Source of the DNA: an uncultured Candidatus Altimarinota bacterium
GTDB lineage: Bacteria > Patescibacteriota > Gracilibacteria > BD1-5 > UBA6164
DNA length: 23,531 bases
Assembly (NCBI GenBank): GCA_938015605.1
Contig: CALLPO010000110.1
Coordinates: 1 to 23,531 of the forward strand
Direction of reading: 5' to 3'
The notes beneath the pieces were generated by a model. That model made no database searches, was not told where the DNA came from, and was given only the letters and a program-made list of their open reading frames with translations. The number at the start of each line of letters is the position of its first letter. Within the stretch, counting starts at the first letter, position 1. This document shows positions 1 to 9,272 of the stretch, one piece after another. A program made the translations under genes and the position numbers.

Positions 1-28
1 TAAAATCTGGATGAAAATCTTGCTTCAT
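1..28 (-). CDS. rpmE: Start of a probable ribosomal protein bL31 gene (partial, runs off the left edge)
   Basis: Only the first nine codons are in the window, read leftward from an ATG at 28. They give MKQDFHPDF, which resembles the usual start of bacterial ribosomal protein bL31 (MK-x-D-I-H-P-x-[YF]). bL31 is a small protein of the large ribosomal subunit. The match is short, so the call rests on the M-K-x-D-x-H-P pattern alone. The gene is divergent from the pseudouridine synthase at 92, separated by 63 AT-rich bases. Confidence 0.5.
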
Positions 29-91
29 ATTTATTTGCTATATAGTAATTAATCTCTATTATTTATAAAAATATTATTAAAGCAAGTAAAT
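29..91. promoter_or_regulatory. Divergent intergenic region, possible promoters
   Basis: AT-rich gap between the leftward bL31-like start and the rightward pseudouridine synthase. On the minus strand TTGCTT (80-85) is followed about 18 bases later by an AT-rich TAATAG-like hexamer. For the plus strand TATAGT (41-46) could act as a -10, with a weak TTGCTT at 20-25. Neither is strong. No Shine-Dalgarno sequence precedes either start. Confidence 0.25.
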
Positions 92-811
92 ATGGAAGAA
101 ATGAGGTTACAAAAATATATGAGCCAAGCTTGAATCTGTTCTAGAAGAAAGGCTGAAGATTATATTTCTAGAGGACTTATTAGTGTTGACTGAGATGTAG
201 CAACTATTTGAATGAAAGTAACAGGGAAGGAAGATATTAAGCTCTTAGATTCAGCAATTATTGAACAAAAAAATCTTGTCTACTATAAAATAAACAAACC
301 TAGAGGAATTGTCACAACATGCGCTTGAAATGGTGATACTGCTATTGTTGATATTATTGATATTAAAGAAAGAGTATTCCCTATCTGAAGACTTGATAAA
401 GAAACAACATGATTACTTCTTCTCACAAGTGACTGAAGACTAGCTAACTATCTTATGCATCCTAAATATGGACACTCTAAAGAATATATAGTTGAGGTTT
501 TTTGACCAATTGAAGATAAAGCATTAGATAAAATGGCTAAAGGGATTTTTATACTTTGATCTATTACTAATGAAGCTATGGTGAAGAGACTATCTTCATG
601 AACTTTTTCGATTACCTTAACTGAATGACGTAATAGACAAATTAGACGTATGGTAGAAGCTGTATGACATCAAGTAAAAAAACTTAAAAGAATTAGGGTT
701 GAAAATATAGACTTGTGAACACTTTGATTATGAGAATATAAGCATTTATCTGAAAAAGAAATTAATAGTCTGTTTAAAAAGCTTTGAATAGAAAGAGACA
801 AAATAAAATAA
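92..811 (+). CDS. rRNA pseudouridine synthase, RsuA/RluB/RluE family
   Basis: A 239-aa protein converting a uridine in ribosomal RNA to pseudouridine; the exact rRNA position cannot be read from sequence. Residues ~4-50 form an S4 RNA-binding domain (LQKYMSQAGICSRRKAEDYI). The catalytic signature GRLDKETTGLLLLTSDG places the catalytic Asp at 102, and the family motif LTEGRNRQIRRM lies near residue 200. Length is normal for the family. The gene contains about 16 in-frame UGA codons against 6 GGN codons. Several UGAs sit on invariant glycines (first and last Gly of the catalytic signature, Gly of EGRNRQ), which is direct evidence for UGA=Gly. Start chosen at the first ATG before the S4 domain; no Shine-Dalgarno precedes it. 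A terminator begins at its stop. Confidence 0.95.
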
Positions 812-836
812 AAGTAGACATATGTCTACTTTTATT
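811..836. terminator. Convergent bidirectional terminator
   Basis: Perfect inverted repeat AAAGTAGACA/TGTCTACTTT around TA, followed by a T-rich tail (and preceded by A's). It ends the pseudouridine synthase transcript and, read leftward, the exported-protein gene whose stop codon (832-834) lies in the T tail. Confidence 0.8.
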
Positions 837-1512
837 TTTCTTTACTTATAGTTTTAATACTGATAATGCTGGTTCTCACAGCTTTAAGAATTCTTATTAA
901 AGCTGCTTTTGTTTCTACTATGTTTTCGAAATCAATTGTGTGAAATGTCTTTAATTGCTGAGATTTTTTTTGTAAATACTGGAGTTCTAAAAGAATTTTT
1001 CTTCACTTTACATTTATATTCTTTTGTTTTGAGTAATGGAGTGTTAATCAATTGACTATTCTATCTAAGTTCAAAGATAGTTTTAGAGCTATGTTATTAT
1101 ACTTTTCTCTTTCACTAATAAAAGAATTTTTTACTGTCCTTAGATGATTTTTAGTTATGTTATTTATGTTTTTTAAATCTTTTATAACAATAGATATTAC
1201 ATTGTCAGCGGTTGTTTTATTAACTCTAGTAGTTTGAATCTTTCTAAGAATATATGTTATTTCTTGTATATCTTTTAGAGAATTTATAATGATTGGATCT
1301 TCTTTTAGAAGATAATTTTTTTGTAGTATGAGTAATTTATCTCTGAATAGAATAACTTCTTCTTCAATAAATTTTGCCTGTTGGATATTCTTTTCAGTAT
1401 TATGTATTGTTGGCTTTTCCTCTAAATTAATAGAACCTTTATCTATTGCAAAAGCACTATTTGTAGTTACAATAGTGATAATTATTAAGAGAATTTTTGC
1501 TATAGATTTCAT
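832..1512 (-). CDS. Small exported protein of unknown function
   Basis: A 226-aa protein I do not recognise. It has a clear signal peptide (MKSIAKILLIIITIVTTNSAFA, cleavage after AFA at ~22). The mature part is highly charged, rich in Lys, Glu, Ile and Asn, and probably mostly helical or coiled coil. There are no cysteines or enzyme motifs. Only two UGA glycine codons occur (1048-1050 and 1003-1005), and glycine is rare overall. Under the standard code the ORF would end at 1048; with table 25 it continues 72 codons to TAA at 832-834. It converges on the pseudouridine synthase and shares its terminator. The upstream region (1513-1592) is shared with the divergent DinG-like gene. Confidence 0.75.
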
Positions 1513-1552
1513 TTAGATTCTGTTTTAGTTTCTAGTAATGTATAGATTAATT

Positions 1553-1582
1553 ATTATAGAAAAAATAGCAATAGAAATATAA
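1553..1582 (-). promoter_or_regulatory. Possible promoter for the exported-protein gene
   Basis: Read on the minus strand: a consensus -10 TATAAT at 1558-1553 with a weak -35 TTATAT at 1582-1577, spacing 18, about 40 bases upstream of the ATG at 1512. The -10 is good but the -35 is poor, and chance matches are common in DNA this AT-rich. Confidence 0.3.
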
Positions 1583-1592
1583 ACAATTTATT

Positions 1593-4241
1593 ATGATTAT
1601 AGCACTAGATCTAGAGACTACATGACTAGATAACAGTGTTGACTCAATATTAGAGGTAGCACTGGTTAAATTTGATGCAAGAACATACAAGATTATTGAC
1701 ACTTTCTCGACACTTGTTAATCCTGAAGTAGAAATACCAGAACTCATCACAAACATAACAAGTATTAAGCAAGAGGATGTTTTGAATTCACCCATATGGG
1801 ACAATGTTGTTGATGAGGTTACTGAATTCATCTGAGATTTTCCAATTCTGGGTCATAATACGCAATTTGATTCAGGTTTTTTAAGGTCTAATGGTGTTGA
1901 ACTAAAGAATAACATTGAATTAGATACTTTTGAATTTGCTAATTTTTTACTCTTAGATGAAAAATCACTGAGTCTAGAGTCACTGTCTACTTCACTTTGA
2001 ATTAAGTTAGACTGAGCCCATAGAGCTTTTAATGACACTATGGCAACAATGCATCTTTTTGAAAAGCTTATTACTAAACTTAATAAATCATCCAAAGTTA
2101 AGAAATCTTTTTTTGATTATATTTCTCAACATACTGAGAACACAAGTCTTAAATATGTTCTTACAGATATATTAGAGTACAAATCAGAGCCTATCAGTGA
2201 TGAGTGATTTTTAAAAATATTCCTAAAAGCACTTCCTAAATTACATAAGCCAATTAAGAGAGTTATTAATTCTGAAATTAATTTATGAGAACTTGAGACC
2301 CTTATTGAAAAAAATGATAACCTTGAACTTAGACAAAATCAACAGATAATGTCCACAATGGTTGGGAAAGCATTTTCAGATGAAGAAAAAATTGTGCTAG
2401 AGGCTCCAACATGAGTATGAAAGACTTTTGCATACCTACTCCCTTCAATTACACATTCTATTAAGACAGGTGAACAAGTATTTGTGTCAACATCTACAAA
2501 AGCACTACAAGACCAAATTTTTTATAATGATCTAGATTTCTTATCTAAAAAATTCTGATATGATTTTTCATACTCAAAATTAAAATGAAAGTCTAATTAT
2601 ATTTGAGTCTTCGCATTTGTAGATTTTATGACTGGAGTTTGAAAATTAACAAGACATGAGTCCAGTTTTGTTTTGAAAATTTTATTCTGGTTAATGAAAA
2701 CTAAATCAGGTGAGTTGGATGAATTAGATTTCTACTGAAAAGAATATAGTTTTTTGAAAGAAATTAATGCAGATGATAGTATTACTTTTTCTCAAGATAA
2801 TACATATGAAAAATATGAATTTGCTGTGAATGCTAGAAGAAATGCTAGAAAAGCCAATATTGTTGTAATTAATAACAATATTTTGTTTCAAGATATTAAT
2901 TGAGATAATAATATTTTATGAAAGGTTGAAAATTTAGTACTTGATGAGGCTCATACTCTAGAAGATGTTGTCACTAATTCACTCAAAAAGTGATTTTGTT
3001 TAAGAGATTTTGAAAAACATCTTATTTCAATAGAAAAAATACTAAAAAAGTACAAAATTAACTCTGTTGATATCAAATGAAAAACAGATAATTTGATTTT
3101 TGAGATGTGAATCATTTTTGATACTTTTCAAATGTACTTAAACATAAAGGTTAAAAATGATGATAAATATCAAAATATTCTTATAAATGATGATTTCTAT
3201 AATCCTGATTTAGACGATGTAGACAAAAGGGAACTTTCTAATCTTATTCAATTGAAAATAACTGATTTTCTTGATCAGCTTTCAATTGTTCCAGATAAGG
3301 TATATTTGTCTTTATGAAGAGAAATAAAATTCTTAGAGTGAGTAAATAAGGTTGTAAAAGTACTTCTAGACAAAGATGACAAAAATAAATATATTAAGCT
3401 TCTTAATTATAATGAGCACAGAGGGGGGCTTGTTTTAGAATACACACACCTTAACGTTTGAGATTACTTAGAAAAGCATTTGTGGAATAAACTTCATAGC
3501 TGTATTCTTACAAGTGCTACATTACAAGTTGCTGAAAGCTTCGATTATATAAACACAATGCTTCATCTTGAATCCTTTTCTTGTAGTGAGCTAGAGAGTG
3601 ATTTTGATTATTCTAAACAGGCACTTCTCTTTATACCAGATGATTTATGAAGTATTAAAAACAATTTATCTGGTATAATTGCGTTTGTGTCTGAATTAAT
3701 GACTATAGTGAAATGAAATACATTAGTCTTATTCACTGCTTTTTATGCTATCAAGGAATGTTATAGGGTATTAGCCCCTCTTGCTAAGAAAGAGAATTTA
3801 AATGTCTATGCACAATCAATTTGAGGATGAAAACACAAGCTTATTGAGGCTTTTAAGCATAATGCAGATAAAAGTTTTTTGCTGTGAACAGATACATTCT
3901 GGGAATGAATAGATATTCCGTGAGAAAATTTAAAATTTTTAGTTATTCACAAGGCACCATTTATGGTTCCTACTGATCCTATATTCCAAGCAAGGAGTAG
4001 TTTGTTTAAGAATGCTTTTATGGAATACTGAGTTCCTAAGTCTATTCTTAAGTTAAAGCAATGATTTGGTAGATTAATTAGAACAAAAACGGATACTGGT
4101 ATAGTTATATTTTTAGATGATAGGATTTATTCAACGAGGTGGTGAGAAATTTTCTATAAAGCCTTTCCTAGTACTATTAAAACAAGGAAATGACCAGCTG
4201 ATGATTTTCTCAAGATACTAGAAGACAAAAAAAAAGACTAA
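1593..4241 (+). CDS. dinG: DinG-type superfamily 2 helicase with N-terminal DEDDh exonuclease domain
   Basis: An 882-aa protein. Residues 1-~170 are a DNA polymerase III epsilon-like exonuclease: Exo I LDLETTG (D6, E8), Exo II GHNTQFDSGF, Exo III HRAFNDTMAT. The rest is an XPD/DinG-family helicase: Walker A APTGVGKTFAY (~270-280, both loop glycines encoded by UGA), Walker B LDEAH (~450), SAT motif TSATLQ, and motif VI QGFGRLIR near residue 825. This matches the domain order of Gram-positive DinG proteins. The cysteines that bind the 4Fe-4S cluster in E. coli DinG appear absent: the region after KGKSNY up to the DEAH box contains no Cys. Likely role: nucleic-acid unwinding or degradation in DNA repair. 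It appears monocistronic and ends in a terminator overlapping its last codons. Confidence 0.9.
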
Positions 4242-4260
4242 AGTAAAGTCTTTTTTTTTG
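4227..4260 (+). terminator. Intrinsic terminator of the DinG-like gene
   Basis: AAAAAAGACT / AAGTCTTTTTT stem with a short AAAGTA-type loop, then a T run. The left arm is inside the last codons of the gene. The T run reaches 4259. Confidence 0.8.
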
Positions 4261-4286
4261 TTTCAATCTATTTGATATGCTATTAT
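4258..4286 (+). promoter_or_regulatory. Predicted promoter of the type IV pilus operon
   Basis: -35 TTGTTT (4258-4263), 17-base spacer, -10 TATTAT (4281-4286), about 28 bases before the ATG at 4315. The -35 overlaps the T tail of the preceding terminator, so termination and restart are packed together. Confidence 0.45.
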
Positions 4287-4314
4287 ATATATAAGTTATT
4301 TTCTAATAAAAATT

Positions 4315-5169
4315 ATGGGGGGAGAAAAAAAACAAGATAACATAGACTCTACAAATATATTTGAAGAGTTTTCTCAAGATGAAAAATTAAAATCTGAGGT
4401 TAAAAATACCCAAAAACAAAAGGACAAAGGGACATATTATTATTTATGAATAATGAATGGTATATTGAAATCAATTAATATAGTTATGATTTTTGTTTTT
4501 ATTGTTGCGGGGGCTTATGTATATATTCAGAATAATGATGAGATAAGAAACATACCTTACTTAGATCCTATATGTTGATTATTAATTGACACAGAATTTA
4601 TACCAAAGGGGGAATCATGTTCTAGTATTTCCTCACTTAATAAAGTATATTGAGAGATAAACAAAAGTATGTCTGATAAATATTATACAAAGATTGCCAA
4701 TGCAATTGAAGATGTATATTTTGTTTCAAACTTTGCTTTTTCTAATGAAGTTTTATTTCTTTTAGATAGAACAAAAAATAGAATATCACCACTAAGTATA
4801 CTAGAAAAATTTGATAAACTAAAGAATGAATTTGAACCCATTAATAAAGGGAAAATACTATGTTCAAATGTGAAAATTTCATGAGAAGGTGTCTTATCAA
4901 TTGATTGTAATGCATTTTCATCACGTTGGGATAGAAATATTGTGTGACTTTCTTGAAAAAATCAAAAGAATGAAAATGTTTCTGGTACATCTATTTCAAT
5001 TGCAAGTAGTTTCATTAATTATATTGAAAAAAATTCTACAGATTTTGTTTTAATTAATAAACAAAAAGAATTTTCATTTACTGATGTGGCTGATTATTGA
5101 TGATATTCAAGAAAAACTAATTTTAAAATCAATTTAAAATTAAGATCTAATACACTATTACTTAAGTAA
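4315..5169 (+). CDS. Bitopic membrane protein, first gene of the pilus block (unknown family)
   Basis: A 284-aa protein not recognised by family. The N-terminal ~50 residues are polar and charged (cytoplasmic). One transmembrane helix follows at ~62-80 (INIVMIFVFIVAGAYVYI), and then ~200 residues expected outside the membrane. The extracytoplasmic part has four cysteines (in PICGL, ESCSS, ILCSN and IDCNA), which could form disulphides. Downstream genes follow at 4 and 1 bases and encode another bitopic protein, PilB and PilC. By position and topology it could be an alignment-complex component like PilN or PilO, but I see no diagnostic motif. UGA glycine codons are present throughout (e.g. 4918-region LGK, DYGGY). 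Confidence 0.75.
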
Positions 5170-5173
5170 AATT

Positions 5174-6541
5174 ATGAAAAAAAATTGAACAAAAGAAGCT
5201 ATATTTCAGTCATTTATATTTAATTCAATTCTATTGATAATATTAATGGCTATTGCTATATTTTATTTGTATCCTCAATATAATTTATCAGAGGAAAAAA
5301 TAAACACTTTTTCAGATGTATCTAATAATTATCAAACTCTTGTTGAGAAGGGATTATCTTTTACAGAGTTTAATATTATACACAAAAAAGATTGAAAAAG
5401 CCTTAAATGATGAGACAGTGCACTTTTAAATAATATTCTTACAGACTTTAGGGAAGATGATTATAATACACATTTTTCACATACAGGTGCAATTTATGAA
5501 AAATTTTTAGATTGAAAAGTGATTGATGCAAAAGAAAAAAGAGAAGCACAAATAGGAACTAATATAGGTACAAAAATTAATGAAATTCTACCTGAATATT
5601 CATCTGATTCTTCATTGGTAACGGATTCTTTGACTGATTTTAAATTTATAAATCATATAGAATGACTACTTGATACTTTTCAATTAAGTTCAAAAGATAA
5701 AATATGAATATGACAATTAACCGAAACATGAAAAGAAAGTGTTAAAAAATGAGAAAAATCTGTGAAAAAAAATCCGCTTAATGGTGTTATTTATGAATGA
5801 AAACTAAAGCTTGATCTTATTTGAGAGAAGAAGAATATTGTAAACTTTATACATTATATTGAAAATGTTTGAAAAATTACTGTTGATAATAAAGAAGTAA
5901 ACATTTATGAGGAAACAAATAGTAAATTCTATATTGATAATAATGATGAAAGAGTTAAGAACAATTTTCTAGATATTTCTGATTATTTTAAGGATTGAAT
6001 TAACCCATATGATGGTTTGATCATGGAAGTTGATGATTTAAGTTTTATGGAATACATGGATTCATCGGATCTACCTACTCCCGATTGATATAATTTAGTT
6101 CAACTCATTAAAGAATGACAAGCTAATGAAAAATTTCAAATCAATATTACTTTAAAATATTATGTTAAAGGTTTACCAACATTTAAGATAGAAAAATTTA
6201 TTGAAGATGTGCAAGCAAGGTATTGAAATCTTGTAAAAATATCGAGTAGTTGATTTGAATATGTTTCAAAGAATAGAGCATCATTGAATGATAGTAATGC
6301 TATTTCAGCTATTTGAAGCCTAGGGAATATTAATAAGTATTTGCTTGGTTTAAAAATAGATATTAAAAATCTAGGTATTGAACTTAAAAAAGGAGAAGAT
6401 CTTGGAACTGTTTACAAAACAGCACAAGAATTAGATAGCATATTTGAAGTTATTACAGAAAAATTAAGTGTTGATTTACAAGCAGTTTCTGAAACTCTGT
6501 ATACAAAACATGAAGCCATATTAAATAACAACAGTAAATAA
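5174..6541 (+). CDS. Large bitopic membrane protein of the pilus block (unknown family)
   Basis: A 455-aa protein with a short cytoplasmic N-terminus, one transmembrane helix at ~13-35 (FNSILLIILMAIAIFYLYP) and a ~420-residue extracytoplasmic part. The first region after the membrane (SEEKINTFSDVSNNYQTLVEKG) looks helical, as in PilO/PilN-type proteins, which have an N-terminal helix, a coiled coil and a ferredoxin-like domain. The likeness is topological only. The protein has many UGA glycines and little Cys. It starts 4 bases after the preceding stop and ends one base before the pilB start, so the four genes are almost certainly one operon. An alternative is a lineage-specific pilus or secretion accessory. 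Confidence 0.75.
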
Positions 6542-6542
6542 A

Positions 6543-7811
6543 ATGTCTGATTATATAACTACAGTTGAAGCATTAAAAGAAATGGTATACAAATGAGATG
6601 ATATTCCTCAAATTTGTGATACTATAATTTTGGCTGCAGTTTTAGGAGAGTCCTCTGATATTCATGTTGAGCCATTGAGCTCATATGTAAGGCTAAGATA
6701 TAGAAGAGATTGAGACTTATCTGAAATACTTGAATATCAAAATTTTATTCATCAATGAGTTATTGCTAGATTTAAAATTATGGCAGACCTTAAAATTGAT
6801 GAATCAAGAATCCCACAAGATGGGAGAATTTCAAAAACAATATCTTGAAAGCCTTTGGATTTGAGAGTATCAACTCTACCAACTGTTCATGGAGAAAAAG
6901 TGGTAATGAGAATAATAGATAAATCAAAAGAAATACCACAACTTGAAAGTCTTTGAATAGAATGAAGAAATGGGAAAATAATTAATCATGCGATATCACA
7001 ACCAAATTGAATTATTCTTACTTCTGGTCCTACTGGTTCATGAAAATCAACAACTCTTTATTCTTCTTTGATTATGCTGAATAAACCATGAGTTAATATA
7101 ATGACATTAGAAGACCCAGTTGAAAATCAAGTTGATGGTATTAATCAATCACAAGTTAAACCTGATATTGGATATACCTTTGCTTATTGAATTAGAACAG
7201 CCTTAAGACAAGATCCTGATATTATTATGATTTGAGAGATGAGGGATAAAGAAACTGTAGATATTGCGATTGAAGCATCTCTTACCTGACATTTAGTTTT
7301 TTCTACAATCCATACAAATAGTGCTGCAGAAACAATCACAAGAATTTTGAATATGTGAATTCAGCCTTTCTTAATTCCAGCATCAGTAAATGCAATTATT
7401 GCACAAAGGCTAGTTAAAAGACTCTGTAAACATTGTAAAACTCCTAAACCCATGAAAGACATTTGAAGTGCTACTCTGGTTAATGTTAAGAAGGCTATTA
7501 ACATGATACCAAAGGATGAACTACAATCAAGAGTTTGATCTAAGCTTAAAAATCCAGTATTCTATAAACCTGTCTGATGTGATAAATGTGAAGGAAGTGG
7601 TTATAAATGAAGAGTCTGAATGTATGAGGTTCTTGAAATAGGTTCTGGTGTTAAAGAGATGATTCTGTGAGGTCAATCTGCATTTAATATAAACCGTCAA
7701 GCAATTAAAGATTGAATGATTTCATTAGAACAGGATGGTATAATGAAGGCTTTAAATTGAGAGACAAGTTTAGAGGAAGTATATAGGGTTGCAAAAAGTC
7801 AAAATGATTAA
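6543..7811 (+). CDS. pilB: Type IV pilus assembly / type II secretion ATPase PilB (GspE family)
   Basis: A 422-aa cytoplasmic ATPase driving pilin polymerisation. It has all GspE/PilB motifs: Walker A TSGPTGSGKSTTLYS, Asp box [14 protein letters not shown], Walker B IMIGEMRDKET, His box [12 protein letters not shown], and a C4 zinc-binding segment (CKHC followed ~45 residues later by CDKC, then GRVGMYEVL). The second Walker A glycine and both glycines of IGE and TGH are UGA codons. It is shorter than typical PilB (~560 aa) because the N-terminal MshEN/GSPII_E_N domain is missing; the protein begins directly before the N2 domain (SSDIHVEP). The Asp/Zn features favour PilB over PilT. By hand count about 21 of 35 glycines are UGA. 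It begins one base after the previous stop. Confidence 0.95.
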
Positions 7812-7831
7812 ATACTATTTAAAATAGACAA

Positions 7832-8923
7832 ATGGAAGGAAAAAATATGATGGATAAAATAAATGATTTTCTTATATCAATGCAAAGTGTAAAGGTTAAA
7901 GAAAAACTCGTTTTTTACCGTTTATTGTCTACAATGACAAATGCTTGATTAAGTTTGGTAAAGTCAATTGTTGTTCTAAGGGATCAAGAAAAAAATCCTG
8001 TCTTTAAAAGAATATTGTCTGTATTTATAACTGAACTCAAGTGAGGGAAGACTTTATCTGAATGTTTATCTATGTATCCATGATCTTTTAGCGATGATGA
8101 AATATGAATTATTTGATCAGGTGAAAAAACATGAAAACTGAATGAGGTATTAATAGATTTAGCTGATCAAATAGAGAAAGTTTCTTCAATTTCTTGAAAA
8201 CTTAAGTCAGCTATGATATATCCTGCATTTATTATGGTTGTTGTTACAGGGGTAATTATGATTATGATGGTTGTTGTTGTACCAAAACTTCTTGATATAT
8301 TTGAAGATAAATCAGCACTTCCATTATCTACACAGGTTCTTATTGCAGTATCAGATTTTTTATGAGCATATTGGTATCTTATAATTATTTCTATAATAGT
8401 TGCTGTTATATTTATAAAGATTTGGAAGAAAACCCCTTGATGAAAGTATCTTTATGATAACTTCATGTTTAAGATCCCAATCTTTGGTAATATGACACAA
8501 AAACTTATTCTTTCAAGGTTTTCTAGAGTGCTGTCTTGATTAATTTGATCAGGAGTATCAATTATTTGAGCGTTTCAAATTGTATCTGAATCAGTATGAA
8601 ATGAGGTATATAGGCAAAGGATACTTTTATTAAAGGAAGATGTTTGACAATGAATTAAAATATGGGAAGCTCTTGATGGAGATAAATTATTCCCACCAAT
8701 GATGGTTCAAATGATTCAAGTATGAGAACAAACTGCGAAGTTAGACAAAACTATATTGAAAGTTGCTGACTTTTATGATGAAGAAGTTGATAATATGATT
8801 GCTACTCTTAACAAATTACTAGAACCAATGATAATTGTTTTTCTAGCAGTGGTAGTTGGTTGAATTGCAATGGCAATAATGCAACCAATTATGAATTTGG
8901 CTGATACTGTAAGTCAAAAATAA
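7832..8923 (+). CDS. pilC: Type IV pilus inner-membrane platform protein PilC (GspF family)
   Basis: A 363-aa polytopic protein with the two-fold GspF repeat: first half with IGSGEKTGKLNEVLIDLADQ, second half with QVGEQTAKLDKTILKVADF. These are the paired G-E-x-[TS]-G/A-x-L signatures of T2SSF domains. Hydrophobic segments follow the first signature (YPAFIMVVVTGVIMIMM), in the middle (YWYLIIISIIVAVIFI) and near the C-terminus (MIIVFLAVVVGGIAMAI). It anchors PilB at the membrane and organises the pilin base. It lies 20 bases after pilB and ends 14 bases before a strong terminator, so it is the last gene of the block. No pilin, prepilin peptidase, PilM or PilT gene is in the window. Confidence 0.93.
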
Positions 8924-8936
8924 TTAGATAGCCCAT

Positions 8937-8984
8937 AAAGTGATTATTTAGCGTTGTTTTTCTCTCTAAATAGTCACTTTTTTT
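8937..8984 (+). terminator. Strong terminator ending the pilus operon
   Basis: 15-bp stem (8937-8951 with 8966-8980, one G-U pair), 14-base loop, then a T-rich tail. The longest terminator stem on this strand; it insulates the pilus operon from the surface-protein promoter. Confidence 0.9.
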
Positions 8985-9021
8985 ATTGTGCGAAAAAAGA
9001 GTGAAAAAGTGGCACTGGTAT

Positions 9022-9050
9022 TTGACTTAACTATGAAAAACTAATATACT
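9022..9050 (+). promoter_or_regulatory. Strong predicted promoter of the surface-protein gene
   Basis: -35 TTGACT (9022-9027) and -10 TATACT (9045-9050) with an optimal 17-base spacer: five of six consensus bases in each. This is the best sigma-70 type promoter in the window. Predicted start of transcription near 9057, giving a leader of about 216 bases before the ATG at 9273. Confidence 0.75.
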
Positions 9051-9056
9051 GTGTCA

Positions 9057-9272
9057 GTCTTTTAAATTGAGATGTTCTTTAACATAAAACTTTTTAAATT
9101 AAAAAAGGTTTGTAACTCTGTTATATATAAGAGAGGGAATAAGTTTATAATAAATTTATTATAGATTGATTCCCTCTGTTGTATAAAATAACAAGGGTTA
9201 AGGCTTTAACTGTTTAGGTTGTTCTTAAAGGTGAATGACACATTATTTTATATTACTAACTTATAGTAAAAT
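9057..9272 (+). promoter_or_regulatory. Long structured 5' leader of the surface-protein mRNA
   Basis: No ORF is apparent between the promoter and the ATG. Three hairpins can be drawn. The first pairs 9087-9095 with 9103-9111 (9 bp, one G-U). The second pairs AGAGGGAAT (9132-9140) with ATTCCCTCT (9169-9177), a perfect 9-bp stem closing a 28-base AT-rich loop. The third is GTTAA/TTAAC (9197-9201 with 9206-9210). A near repeat, CTCTGTTATATA (~9116) and CTCTGTTGTATA (~9173), flanks the second stem, so the AGAG arm could pair with either copy. Long stable leaders are known for S-layer mRNAs; this could stabilise the message or control translation. No known riboswitch was recognised. Confidence 0.5.

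Noticed and set aside
92..811. Pseudogenes with many stop codons (pseudouridine synthase, PilB, PilC and others)
   Set aside because: Every internal 'stop' is UGA, never UAA/UAG, and falls on glycine positions; the frames are otherwise perfect.
1547..2095. Minus-strand ORFs of 94 and 80 aa
   Set aside because: Antisense to the DEDDh exonuclease domain, which shows conserved motifs.
6543..7811. UGA read as tryptophan (Mycoplasma-type code)
   Set aside because: It would put Trp in Walker A loops and at other invariant glycines, while real Trp positions use UGG.
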